A stretch of 64,000 nt of DNA from Ruminococcus sp. GTDB taxonomy: Bacteria; Bacillota; Clostridia; Oscillospirales; Ruminococcaceae. Both the position numbers and the translations under genes were made by a program. This document shows positions 17,360 to 25,534 of this stretch, piece by piece. Position 1 is the first letter of the stretch. Each line of letters begins with the position of its first letter. Under the pieces are notes generated by a model that saw only the letters and a program-made list of their open reading frames with translations, did no database searches and had not been told where the DNA came from. The DNA lies in the NCBI GenBank assembly GCA_020861185.1, contig JAJBSV010000002.1:248001-312000 (forward strand). Reading direction: 5' to 3'.

Positions 17360-17415
17360 CCAAAAGGGCTACCCCCTTTTGGCACACGACTTTCCCTCGT
17401 GGAAAGTCTAGTGTG
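17360..17415. repeat. Double-hairpin repeat upstream of the nucleotidyltransferase-like gene
   Basis: Two adjacent inverted repeats: CCAAAAGGG (17360-17368) with CCCTTTTGG (17374-17382), and CACACGACTTTCC (17383-17395) with GGAAAGTCTAGTGTG (17401-17415). They fill the 5' flank of the truncated-looking gene at 16371-17303, which suggests a repeat insertion associated with loss of its 5' end. The 363-base stretch 17304-17666 holds only this repeat, a hairpin at 17465-17492 and a promoter. Confidence 0.65.
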
Positions 17416-17464
17416 TTATACCTTTGCAAAATATCCGTCGGACAAAAACTCAATACTGTATTAC

Positions 17465-17492
17465 AAAAGGGAGCCAAGTATCGGCTCCCTTT
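17465..17492. terminator. Terminator-like hairpin
   Basis: AAAGGGAGCC pairs with GGCTCCCTTT around a 7-base loop, with short T-rich flanks on both sides. No gene ends directly before it, so it may insulate the exporter promoter at 17607 from upstream transcription. Function is inferred. Confidence 0.5.
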
Positions 17493-17606
17493 CTTGACAT
17501 ATACCCACCTGCCATGTCGCCTTCAACATAGTCTCACATTTGAACGCATTCCGATAGCAAATAAGCGAATAGCGAATAAAAATTAACGATAAACGATAAT
17601 TTTCTA

Positions 17607-17635
17607 TTGACATCGGTAAGGGCGTGTGATATAAT
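17607..17635 (+). promoter_or_regulatory. Sigma-A type promoter of the ABC exporter operon
   Basis: TTGACA (17607-17612) and TATAAT (17630-17635), both consensus, with a 17-bp spacer. The start codon of the ATP-binding subunit is 31 bases further on, behind GAAGGAAGG. Confidence 0.88.
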
Positions 17636-17666
17636 GCAGTCAGAAAAGTAGAAGGAAGGTTACTGA

Positions 17667-18353
17667 ATGCAAAAAGAAATACTGAAAGTAAGCGGCTTAA
17701 ACAAGTCTTACGGAGAAGAATTGGTATTTCGGGATGTCAATTTCGAAATCCGAGAGGGCGAAGTTGTCGGATTTCTGGGCAATAACGGCACCGGCAAAAC
17801 CACTATGATGAAAATGATTCTGGGTCTGACTCCCTATTCTTCGGGACAAGTTGAGTATCTTGGCGACCCTGATTATTTAAGAAAAGCGGAATCGCTTAAC
17901 TCAATCGGATATTTGATGGAAACGCCTTTGTACGGCTATCTGGATGCGCACGACACGCTGAAGCTGATGTCATACTATAGCGGGCAAAGCATTACTGATG
18001 CTCAGATTGACGAGCTCCTGAATAAAGTGAGGTTAAAAGCAAGCAAGAAAAAGGTCAAAGAGTATTCGTTCGGCATGTGCCAGAAGCTGAGGTTAGCAAT
18101 CGCATTCATGTACAACCGCAAGCTTCTGATTCTTGATGAACCGACGGTTGGTCTTGACCCTCAGACTGTAGATGAGTTTGTCGATATCATAAAAGATGTG
18201 GTAGCGGAAAAGGATGTCAGCGTACTGTTGTCAAGTCATCAACTGGAAGCGATTGAACCGCTATGCGACAGGTATCTGTACATATCTGACCATCAGATTA
18301 AGGAGAAAGCAGTAATTGACAGAAGCATATACAGGAGGATCAGCAATGAATAA
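17667..18353 (+). CDS. ABC exporter ATP-binding subunit
   Basis: A 228-residue ATPase of the bacitracin/lantibiotic-export type. The Walker A is GNNGTGKTT, the signature is degenerate (YSFGMCQKLRLA in place of LSGGQ), the Walker B is LLILDEP with a following glutamate, and SSHQLE supplies the H-loop. It would energise the membrane protein encoded next, whose gene overlaps it by eight bases. It is probably a peptide-resistance or drug exporter; the substrate cannot be read from sequence. A consensus promoter precedes it. Confidence 0.9.
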   Translation: MQKEILKVSGLNKSYGEELVFRDVNFEIREGEVVGFLGNNGTGKTTMMKMILGLTPYSSGQVEYLGDPDYLRKAESLNSIGYLMETPLYGYLDAHDTLKLMSYYSGQSITDAQIDELLNKVRLKASKKKVKEYSFGMCQKLRLAIAFMYNRKLLILDEPTVGLDPQTVDEFVDIIKDVVAEKDVSVLLSSHQLEAIEPLCDRYLYISDHQIKEKAVIDRSIYRRISNE

Positions 18354-19095
18354 GATTATTATCGGAGAGATGTATAAGCAGTTAAAGAAAAAGAGCATTA
18401 TCATAATTGCTCTTGTTGCTGTTATTCCCTTTGCATTTTCGTTTCTGATTTACGTCGAGCCTTCTTTCCTGGAAATGGACGGCGAATTCGGATATCTGTC
18501 CTATATGGTTGTTATGTGGCAGTCAATGTGGTCTATGTTCATTCCACACATATTGGTTGTGTACTTAATCGCTTGTATCACAGAGGATGAAACTCAGGGG
18601 CAGATTCTCTATGAGTTCAGCAGAATTCCAGACAGAAGCTCCTTGGTCTTGGGACGGCTTCTGTCCATACTGATAATGGTTGGCGAGTATATAGTTCTTT
18701 TCTTCGTGTCGGCAACCGCAGGATTCGGGATGTTTATAACAAGAACAGAACACTACAATCCGAGTGATGTTATATCACATGAGGAAATTGTTCAACTGTG
18801 GATTGGATTTCTGCTCTTGCTACTTGTTGTAAGCTTGATATATTCCATTTCGTCGAAGGTTAAGCCTATCATCACATTAGTGATAATCATTATCGGGCAC
18901 TTTTTGCTGAGCAATATATCCTATATTGAAAACTGGAAGCTCATTCCGGGGACATTAGCCTACAATATGGAGTACACTGCTGATAGCGGAAATATGCCAA
19001 CCATCGTATATCAATCGGCTATTCTGATAGCTCTTATTACGCTATGTCTGGTGCTCAAGAGAGTATATTACAAGCATATGGAAGTAACATTTTAA
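18346..19095 (+). CDS. ABC-2 type exporter membrane subunit
   Basis: A 249-residue integral membrane protein with about six hydrophobic segments, beginning at residue ~17 and ending with a helix near the C-terminus. Two start choices are visible; ATG 18346 has AGGAGG seven bases upstream, overlaps the ATPase gene end and is preferred over 18316. It has the size and layout of the permease half of small ABC-2 exporters. Partner of the ATPase at 17667-18353. Confidence 0.82.
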   Translation: MNKIIIGEMYKQLKKKSIIIIALVAVIPFAFSFLIYVEPSFLEMDGEFGYLSYMVVMWQSMWSMFIPHILVVYLIACITEDETQGQILYEFSRIPDRSSLVLGRLLSILIMVGEYIVLFFVSATAGFGMFITRTEHYNPSDVISHEEIVQLWIGFLLLLLVVSLIYSISSKVKPIITLVIIIIGHFLLSNISYIENWKLIPGTLAYNMEYTADSGNMPTIVYQSAILIALITLCLVLKRVYYKHMEVTF

Positions 19096-19115
19096 CAAAA
19101 GAAAGGTATGGTCTT

Positions 19116-19703
19116 ATGAAGAAAATCGGGAAAATTTCAAATGTAATTTTTGTAATCCTGAGAGCTTTACAGGTTGTAAGCGTGGTGATTGCGATTTTGT
19201 GTGCAGTTGTACTTACTGTCGAATTGGTCAGTCATTCACTGAGCACAAGCATATCAATAGATCTGGGATATGTGACACTCGACGTGGCAGACGAAATAGT
19301 ACCAACAATGCTCAATTCGCAGATGTTTCTGATATTCGTGCTGATTGTAAGTATCGTTGTTTTGGGCGTTGTTTTTATGATACTGCAATTGCTTTGCAAA
19401 ATCTTTGACCCGATGCGTAAAGGGCGACCTTTCGAGAAAAGCGTGTCATCCAATCTCAAGAAAATCGCACTGCTGGTTTTGTGCGGCGGCACAGTCTGCG
19501 AGATTCTGAAAAATATACTCATAACATATCTGACAGAGTCGCTCAATATCACGGAAATTCTTCTGAACCAATATATAGTTGGCGTCAATGTGGATATGAA
19601 CTTTAACGCTGTCTATATAGTATTTGCGATTTTTCTGTGGCTCATCGCACTTGTATTTGAGTATGGTGCAATGCTGCAACAAGAGTCGGACGAGACTTTG
19701 TAA
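19116..19703 (+). CDS. DUF2975 family membrane protein
   Basis: A 195-residue protein with four predicted membrane segments (about residues 12-35, 65-90, 110-130 and 165-185) and the family's FDPMRKGRPFEKSV loop. DUF2975 proteins are usually paired with a small Cro/Xre regulator, as here, where the downstream ORF begins at the stop codon. No biochemical function is established for the family; modulation of the paired regulator is plausible. The start at 19116 follows GAAAGG; an in-frame ATG at 19044 inside the permease gene is rejected. Confidence 0.82.
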   Translation: MKKIGKISNVIFVILRALQVVSVVIAILCAVVLTVELVSHSLSTSISIDLGYVTLDVADEIVPTMLNSQMFLIFVLIVSIVVLGVVFMILQLLCKIFDPMRKGRPFEKSVSSNLKKIALLVLCGGTVCEILKNILITYLTESLNITEILLNQYIVGVNVDMNFNAVYIVFAIFLWLIALVFEYGAMLQQESDETL

Positions 19704-19717
19704 TGGAGATGCCTGCC

Positions 19718-19936
19718 ATGGGAAAAATTGTTTTGAGACTTGACCGCGTGATGGCGGACCGCAAAATTTCTTTGAAAGAATTATCGGAAAAAGTAGGAAG
19801 AAGCAATGTAAACCTGTCCAAGATAAAGACCGGAAAAATCAGCGCTATCCGTTTTTCCACATTAGAGGCTATCTGCGAAGCCTTGAATTGCCAACCGGGA
19901 GATATACTCGAGTATGTTAAGGATTCGGAGGAGTGA
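19718..19936 (+). CDS. Small Xre/Cro family regulator (YozG-like)
   Basis: A 72-residue single-domain DNA-binding protein with a helix-turn-helix (LSEKVGRSNVNLSKIKTGK) and the LEAICEALNCQPGDILEY tail typical of YozG-like regulators that accompany DUF2975 genes. ATG 19718 has TGGAG at good spacing; an ATG overlapping the DUF2975 stop at 19703 would add five residues. It probably regulates this operon. A strong terminator follows 23 bases after the stop. Confidence 0.88.
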   Translation: MGKIVLRLDRVMADRKISLKELSEKVGRSNVNLSKIKTGKISAIRFSTLEAICEALNCQPGDILEYVKDSEE

Positions 19937-19959
19937 GGATTGGTTTTGATAAAACAAGA

Positions 19960-19988
19960 AGAGCGACCGTTAAAGTCGCTCTTTTTTT
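19960..19988 (+). terminator. Rho-independent terminator of the exporter operon
   Basis: AGAGCGAC (19960-19967) pairs with GTCGCTCT (19975-19982) and is followed by a run of seven T. It ends the operon that begins at 17607. Confidence 0.92.
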
Positions 19989-20134
19989 ACATTCGTCTGC
20001 TTCCCTTCTCGTAATTTAGATTTTCGAACAATCAGCTACAAATTGTGCGGATATAATGTCTGAGCGCTCCCTCCATGGATTTCTTTCCGGAGAAACTAAT
20101 TTTAATGGTCGGACTGCAGAAGATTTCTTGATAT

Positions 20135-20222
20135 AAAAATAAGCTCCAGGCGGTTTGTCTCGACTGCTTTTACAGTGAGATATAACCGTCTGGGTTTATA
20201 GATTTTTATTCTGTTTGGAGCT
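20135..20222 (-). terminator. Possible long-stem terminator after the AAA-ATPase gene
   Basis: Reading the minus strand, AGCTCCA at the stop codon pairs with TGGAGCT (20148-20142), with an inner CGGTT/AACCG pair, followed by TATTTTTAT. The long loop makes this less certain than the other terminators. The rest of the spacer 19989-20220 shows no coding signal. Confidence 0.4.
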
Positions 20223-21795
20223 ATGCCTTCTCAATCACACAAGTATGCTTCTTAGTTTCCTTGTCATAATTGATACCAACCATAAGGAGATTACCGAAGT
20301 AATCTTTCAGCTTGCCGTCATAGCGTTTCTCTTTTATCTGTCTGATTGCTGTGTCGGCATCCTGATTGTACTTTAACTCAACTACCATTGCCGGATAGTC
20401 TGAATATTTACGAGGGAGAAATGCCAAGTCGGCAAAGCCTTTACCTGTGGGAAGCTCATGGACTATCTCATAATGCTTTCTTGCCGTATAGTATGCAAGA
20501 ATAATTGCTGCGCTCAGGGAAGCTTCGTTGTTGTATTCCAAGACGGAACAAACTCCCTCATGCGCTTTTTCAAGAGCATCAGCAACCTTGTCTGCTTTTC
20601 CTGCAATCGTTGCATCGAGCAAGTCATCGGAGTCCTTGATTGCACTCGCTACATATGCCCAATCGGTTCCGCCGACTGCATCTCCAAAAGCACCGGCAAC
20701 CTCTAAATTCGGTATAGTCGCCTTTTGGGTTTTATTGTCATATGCAAGGTATCCGAGATGAATCAGCAACGTCAAAACATCGTCCTTGCTATTGAAAGAC
20801 GTCATGTCATTTTGGAAAGTGCTGACTCTCACTCTCACAGCCTCTCCGCTTAGCATACTGATGATTTCACCTTTAAGACCATCAAAGTCCATCTCGATGT
20901 ATTTTTTGAGAGACTCATACGTCTCGGAAGCTGTCCAATAGTTGCTAAATTCTTGATTCCATATAGCAAGCATGACAGAATTCGGACTATAGACGTGTTG
21001 TATCTGATTGAATGAATAGCCGTCATACCAAGTCTGCATACTCTCGAAGTCCATTTGGTACTTGTCGCAAAGTGCCTTTACCTCGTCTTCAGTAAAGCCG
21101 ACATATTCAGCCAGCCTTGATGGGTTTGTCATTGTGTACTCACGGAAATCTGTCAAAGCTGACTCTGTGCCGTACTTCTTGATTGGTAGAATGCCTGTCA
21201 TATAGGCAGCAGCGATTGTCTCATCAGTCGCCGTGCCGCCTTTGAACAGTCCTCTCAGAAGCTGAACATACTCTTTTTGAAGATTGTCGTCGTCCTTTGC
21301 TTCTCGGAAAAGGGCGTCCCATTCATCAATGATTATTACAAACTTTTGCTTTGTCTTATGAGAAATATCCGCCAGCATACGAGGTAAAGAGGTCTCTCCG
21401 CTGTTTGCTACGCAAGGAAAAGAAGCCTTTAACTCTTGAATGACACATCTCTGCAAGTCTGACACAGCATTTTCAATACTTTCGATAGTAGAAATAAACC
21501 ATGTGATGTCAAGATATATTACGTTGTACTTATTCAGGTATTTTTCAAAAGACTCCATCTTTGAAATCTTTAAACCTTCGAACAGTTTCCGAGAATCACA
21601 ACTCTTATCGTAATAGGCACACAACATCTTTGCGGCAAACGATTTACCGAATCTTCTCGGACGACTGAAACAGGTCAACTTCGCTGGTGTGCCGATAGTG
21701 CTATTGACATAATCAATCATGTCGGTTTTATCCACATAGATTCCATTACAAATTTGTTGGAAAGATTCTTTTCCCGGATTCAAATACAATCCCAT
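20221..21795 (-). CDS. AAA-ATPase-like / PD-(D/E)XK nuclease-family protein
   Basis: A 524-residue protein of the widespread clostridial and Bacteroides family with an N-terminal AAA-ATPase-like domain (PF09820) and a C-terminal PDDEXK_9 domain (PF08011). Visible are the YVDKTDMIDYVN start, a P-loop-like FSRPRRFGKSF, a Walker B-like KFVIIIDEWDAL, and C-terminal GFADLAFLPRK and MVVELKYN, matching the D-(E)XK nuclease core. The biological role of the family is unknown; it is patchily distributed and often near mobile DNA. It has its own promoter and an AAGGAGG ribosome-binding site. Confidence 0.88.
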   Translation of the reverse strand: MGLYLNPGKESFQQICNGIYVDKTDMIDYVNSTIGTPAKLTCFSRPRRFGKSFAAKMLCAYYDKSCDSRKLFEGLKISKMESFEKYLNKYNVIYLDITWFISTIESIENAVSDLQRCVIQELKASFPCVANSGETSLPRMLADISHKTKQKFVIIIDEWDALFREAKDDDNLQKEYVQLLRGLFKGGTATDETIAAAYMTGILPIKKYGTESALTDFREYTMTNPSRLAEYVGFTEDEVKALCDKYQMDFESMQTWYDGYSFNQIQHVYSPNSVMLAIWNQEFSNYWTASETYESLKKYIEMDFDGLKGEIISMLSGEAVRVRVSTFQNDMTSFNSKDDVLTLLIHLGYLAYDNKTQKATIPNLEVAGAFGDAVGGTDWAYVASAIKDSDDLLDATIAGKADKVADALEKAHEGVCSVLEYNNEASLSAAIILAYYTARKHYEIVHELPTGKGFADLAFLPRKYSDYPAMVVELKYNQDADTAIRQIKEKRYDGKLKDYFGNLLMVGINYDKETKKHTCVIEKA

Positions 21796-21847
21796 TTCAG
21801 TCTACCTCCTTGTTAGCCCGTAGATACAACACAATTTCTATATTTAT

Positions 21848-21876
21848 ATCTTACCATAATTCTGACGCATAATCAA
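21848..21876 (-). promoter_or_regulatory. Likely promoter of the AAA-ATPase/PDDEXK gene
   Basis: Minus-strand TTGATT (21876-21871) and TAAGAT (21853-21848) are separated by 17 bases, ending 52 bases before the start codon. It matches the sigma-A pattern with one or two deviations in each box. Confidence 0.55.
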
Positions 21877-21978
21877 GCCCTATCTCGGCTACACAATTTT
21901 CATAAAGAGTCGAACTTTTCAACTTGCCGATCAATATTGCACTGTAGCACTTATCGCCCTCCCAGAAAACAATGTCCC

Positions 21979-22500
21979 TTACTCCTCCGCTGTTTGAGAC
22001 CTCATCTTCTCCCATACAATCTTCCTCATCTCAATATCTCCCTTAAGGTATTCTACCATTTCTTCTCCACAAGGGAACTCTTTATTTCTCTCATCGCCGT
22101 AAAGAAGCCAGTCAGCACCGATGTCAAACTCTTTTTCGACTCTCTGAGCGAATCTGACTGTAATTTCGCATTTGCCGCTCAGTTGCTCAGTCAACGATGT
22201 CGTAAATGCACCTATTCTTTTGCAAAATTCACGTTGCGAAAGACCACTGTCCTCATATACTTTTCGCAATCTCTGAGCTGCTAAAGCTACCTGTGGTTCA
22301 GTTTTTTATCTATCCACGGTTCGCCATCAGCACTCAGCTCTAACACCATAAGCCCCAACAATTCTTTCACACATCGTTGCACTTACAGAACTTGTCCCGT
22401 CTTCTACTTTCAGAACTTGAGTACATGTGTAGCCTATGCCGAGTGCAAACTGAGTTTTGCTGAGGTTAAGAAGTCTTCGCAATTCTTATATGCGACATCC
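21979..22500 (-). pseudogene. Broken tandem helix-turn-helix (Xre-like) regulator
   Basis: Three reading-frame pieces add up to one regulator with two HTH domains. Reading on the minus strand, the first piece (from ~22485) gives LRRLLNLSKTQFALGIGY and continues to GAYGVRAEC before a TGA. The second gives LSADGEPWIDKK. The third continues TEPQVALAAQRLRKVYEDSG and SQREFCKRIG to the stop at 21979. A TAA stands near the expected start, and the second and third pieces are separated by a frame change at an A6 run (seven A would join them). Only the C-terminal 96 codons form an open frame. An inactivated regulator in a decaying region. Confidence 0.75.
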
Positions 22501-22704
22501 AAGCACCGGTTTGCCTGTAACTGGGCTTATATTTTTTCGTGTAACTGTTGACAATTCACTCAGCTCCAAAAGAAAAAGAAATAAGAAAAACTCTATAAAT
22601 ATGAATTCTGCCTTTTGAATCTTATGGTCTCAGAATGCGATTTTTTCTGTCTATCACAACAATTATGAGAACAATCCTAAATTTATAATGTCCATTACTA
22701 AAAT

Positions 22705-23589
22705 TCACTCTATTACTATATTTCCAGTAGGTTTAGCCATGCTTTTATCAAAAAGCACAACATTTCGACCTACATCGCTTACGGTGCTCCCGTAAATGAT
22801 ACCTGAATAGCCTTGAGAAATATAATACTGCGCCATTGTCTGGAATGGTGCATATTCAATTTCTCTATCCTTTGTATCCAAAGGAATAAAAATCTCATTT
22901 GAAAGCAACTTAGAATAAGTATACAAAGTCCATTTTTTAAGTGCATCTCCTATTTTATTCTCATCATATAATTCACAAGCGGAATTCCAAGAGCCCATAT
23001 TCTCTAGAGCAAAGGCAACTCCTTCTTCAGATACTTTCTCGAAATAGTCCTCTAAATTCTTGTTCAGCTCATCATACTCACAGTCGTCTGCGATTGTTAA
23101 GTCGACAAGCTTACACTTTCCCATAGCTTTATCAATTTTAAAGTTGCAATATCCAAATCTATTGCCTTGCTTAACCCCACATTCCCTTTTTGAGCAAAGA
23201 ACAGCATCATCCAAATTTCCTATTGCCAAATATAACCACTCAACACCCGCTGGACTAAATCGATTGCCTTTCTTTATAAATTCTTTTTTAGGAATAAATC
23301 TTTCGTAGTCAGGTTTCTCGTTCTCTTTGAGGATCGTGCCCCTGACAATGGTATAATCTTCTAAGTATATTAGGTGTTTTTTCAAGTAAGAAATACCATT
23401 GTGCTCTTCAAATAATTCACAGTACGCTTTTAAGAATGCCGATTGTTTTGCCTTATCGACTTCATTGTACTTGTAAATACCGTTTTTTAATTCATCCCGA
23501 AACGCGCACCAACTCTGATAAATAGTTTTCTCTAGCTTTTCCCTGCCTTCAAAATTAAGTATGGTTTTATTATCTTTTCCTCTATTCAA
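22705..23589 (-). CDS. RES-domain protein (putative NAD+-degrading toxin family)
   Basis: A 294-residue protein with the marks of a RES domain in its middle and C-terminal parts: an Arg-containing GNRFSPAGVEWLYLAIGN segment and a terminal YSGIIYGSTVSDVGRNVVLF, matching the family's G-YPS-G-NVVLF end. RES toxins of RES-Xre pairs degrade NAD+. This protein has an extra ~85-residue N-terminal helical region, and no intact Xre antitoxin lies directly upstream, so it may be an orphan RES protein. It is flanked by 204 bases (22501-22704) with no recognisable feature. Confidence 0.65.
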   Translation of the reverse strand: MNRGKDNKTILNFEGREKLEKTIYQSWCAFRDELKNGIYKYNEVDKAKQSAFLKAYCELFEEHNGISYLKKHLIYLEDYTIVRGTILKENEKPDYERFIPKKEFIKKGNRFSPAGVEWLYLAIGNLDDAVLCSKRECGVKQGNRFGYCNFKIDKAMGKCKLVDLTIADDCEYDELNKNLEDYFEKVSEEGVAFALENMGSWNSACELYDENKIGDALKKWTLYTYSKLLSNEIFIPLDTKDREIEYAPFQTMAQYYISQGYSGIIYGSTVSDVGRNVVLFDKSMAKPTGNIVIE

Positions 23590-23735
23590 TTTCAGCCGTT
23601 TCTCCTTTCGCTGACGTTCTTTTTAAATTTTGCGTGCCTGTCAACTATCAGCTCAGCAACGTCATTCTTAAAATTGCGAACATCTTGCATTCTTGCGAAC
23701 TAATAAAATAGGCTAAGCATCATAACTTCCCGTAT

Positions 23736-24602
23736 TCATCCTATACAAGCCACGACTCTACATCTGCCGTCAATCTTCTCAACAGTTTCTTTAAACACAT
23801 CATATGAAACTGTACCATCACAGATTTGTCCTTTACGGTTCACCACGCCATACACATATCCTCTCGGATTCAATATGTTCGTTCCAAAAGACATTAACCT
23901 TGCACGAACTTCTGAAACAGGATATGCCTCAACAATGTCCCGAAGGTTTCCAACAGGTAGTCTTATATCTTGAGTGTCATATGTTTTCGGAAGATAGCAC
24001 ACTCTCCATTCCCTCTGATCAGAATACCCTATTTCTTTGTCAAGGCATCCATATCTCCTTTTTATCGGTCCAAACTGCCCGATTGAGTCTAACGAAAACG
24101 TACCATCGGTTTCTTCTCCTTCACCAGACAAAAGATACATTTTGGGTCCTATTTTTTCACCTGCATTTCTATGATAATTCACATCACCCATGCAGCATAT
24201 TCCACCTGCTTTAATCACACTCGCCTTGACTCGTTTGATAAATTCGCCTCGATTCTTTATCACTAACACGGAATCTCCGAACTTATCCATCTTTTTCGGA
24301 ATGCCTTGCATGATATGAGTTGCGTCATCTCGATCAACTCTATAGAAGCACAAAAGATTGCAATATTGGTACGCCTCAATGCGAAATCTAAAGTCTGAAG
24401 CCATTACAGATAAAAAATCATCTGGAAAGGGAGCATTCTTTCCAATACCAGTAACAGCGCATACGCCTTCAAAAATGTCTTTCTGTTCCTTGAACTTGTT
24501 GCATAAGCCCCAAAATTTGCCCAAAGAACTCATATATAGATTTCCGTCAAGAAAGTCACTCACGTATTTGTGATCCGTAAACTTTATTAGAATACTACTC
24601 AA
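23736..24602 (-). CDS. DUF2971-like hypothetical protein
   Basis: A 288-residue soluble protein. The N-terminus (LIKFTDHKYVSDFLDGNLYM then SSLGKFW) and C-terminal YSDQREWRVCYLP resemble the DUF2971 pattern, found in uncharacterised proteins often carried in defence or mobile regions. No catalytic motif is established and I assign no function. The Cys-rich stretches (CNLLCFYRV, GGICCMGDVNYH) may matter structurally. It lies between the HPr homologue and the RES-domain gene, all on the minus strand with 50-150 base gaps. Confidence 0.5.
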   Translation of the reverse strand: MSSILIKFTDHKYVSDFLDGNLYMSSLGKFWGLCNKFKEQKDIFEGVCAVTGIGKNAPFPDDFLSVMASDFRFRIEAYQYCNLLCFYRVDRDDATHIMQGIPKKMDKFGDSVLVIKNRGEFIKRVKASVIKAGGICCMGDVNYHRNAGEKIGPKMYLLSGEGEETDGTFSLDSIGQFGPIKRRYGCLDKEIGYSDQREWRVCYLPKTYDTQDIRLPVGNLRDIVEAYPVSEVRARLMSFGTNILNPRGYVYGVVNRKGQICDGTVSYDVFKETVEKIDGRCRVVACIG

Positions 24603-24656
24603 TGGTAAACTCCACCCTTGTTATAAGTTACTGTTTCTTAAAATATATTTCCTTTT

Positions 24657-24923
24657 TTAGAGTCCAATGGAATCCTCTAACGCTGTTTTTATATTCTTTG
24701 CAGCAATATCCGCATCCGATCCGTCAAACGAAAATTCAAGTGTGTCTCCTGTTTCGAAGCAGCCCGTAATTAACGACATAATGCTCTTCGCATTTTTTGG
24801 CGACGAGCCAGATTTAGATACAGAGATATAACATTCATACTTTGCGGTTTCATGTGCCAAAAGAGCTAACGCTCTATCATGGTCTTCTTTTCCTGTGATT
24901 TTGTAGGTAAAACTATTTTCCAT
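24657..24923 (-). CDS. HPr-family phosphocarrier homologue in an accessory region
   Basis: An 88-residue protein that aligns along its length with HPr of the phosphotransferase system. The active-site region reads DHDRALALLAHE: the His15 and Arg17 equivalents are kept, but the usual Pro18 is Ala. The regulatory serine lies in KNAKSIMSL (Ser46 equivalent). HPr carries phosphate from enzyme I to sugar-specific EII proteins, and HPr-Ser-P acts in catabolite control. A gene alone, away from ptsI and in an accessory patch, is more likely a specialised paralogue than the housekeeping copy. Confidence 0.7.
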   Translation of the reverse strand: MENSFTYKITGKEDHDRALALLAHETAKYECYISVSKSGSSPKNAKSIMSLITGCFETGDTLEFSFDGSDADIAAKNIKTALEDSIGL

Positions 24924-25025
24924 CTTTACTATTCCTATTCACTGTTTATTTTAAGGTTTTTACTCGTCAAGCCATGCAATTTGTTCTTTATCATCGTTCG
25001 TATCTTTTATATCGCATATATCACA

Positions 25026-25160
25026 TTAAGTATCGTTCGCAGAAATGTAGCGACAACAATATAAAGTAAATGCGCTACCAAGGCATATTGCACCCAAAAG
25101 AATTCCTCTTATCACCATCAATAATTCAATGTTATCACTTTCCTTTAGAAATTTTGTCAT
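25026..25160 (-). CDS. Possible 44-residue single-pass membrane protein
   Basis: A short open frame starting MTKFLKESDNIELL, followed by one hydrophobic segment (VIRGILLGAICLGSAFTLY) and a short Cys-containing tail. It begins three bases after the stop of the frame at 25164-25507. No strong ribosome-binding site is visible and I recognise no family; it may be spurious. It is the only coding candidate in the spacer 24924-25163. Confidence 0.25.
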   Translation of the reverse strand: MTKFLKESDNIELLMVIRGILLGAICLGSAFTLYCCRYISANDT

Positions 25161-25163
25161 CTG

Positions 25164-25507
25164 TCAAACAGCATATTTGTTATTTATATCACATATAGTA
25201 TTTTTTATTCTATAATTAAGTGTAACAATGCTTGTTTTAGTGGCTGTGGCTTTTGTCACTTTTGTCGAGCGGTGACACCCGAACTTTTCATTCAGAGCCA
25301 ATGCAAACAGGTTACAGGAGCCCATCAGGAAAATATGCGCTGATGCGTATTCATACGGATTCTCACCGTCAGTGTCTCTAAGATTATCTTCTGTAAGCAA
25401 ATAATCCAATCCGAAGCGATCAAATTCATCTGCAGCGAAAAACAAGTCATCTATGCAATTATCAGGATATACAAAACATCCTGTGTAGATGTGGTCTGTT
25501 TTTTCAT
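25164..25507 (-). pseudogene. Frameshifted hypothetical protein of a mobile-element patch
   Basis: From ATG 25507 the frame MKK is followed by an A6 run that throws it out of register; seven A would give KTDHIYTGCFVYPDN and then join the long open part FFAADEFDRFGLDYLLTEDN to the stop at 25164. The C-half contains HIFLMGSCNLFALALNEKFG, a Cys-containing motif seen in small proteins of clostridial conjugative elements. If intact it would be 114 residues. Function unknown. The open part alone could start at TTG 25445. Confidence 0.5.
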
Positions 25508-25534
25508 AGGTCCCTTATTCCTTTGTTTCTTTTT

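Noticed and set aside
17366-17380. CTACCCCC run as a seventh G-tract element
   Set aside because: Only five C, part of a perfect hairpin repeat, and not at a frame break in a recognisable gene.
21979-23589. RES-domain gene plus HTH remnant as a RES-Xre toxin-antitoxin pair
   Set aside because: The HTH gene is downstream, is a broken tandem-HTH protein unlike Xre antitoxins, and the spacing is over 200 bases.
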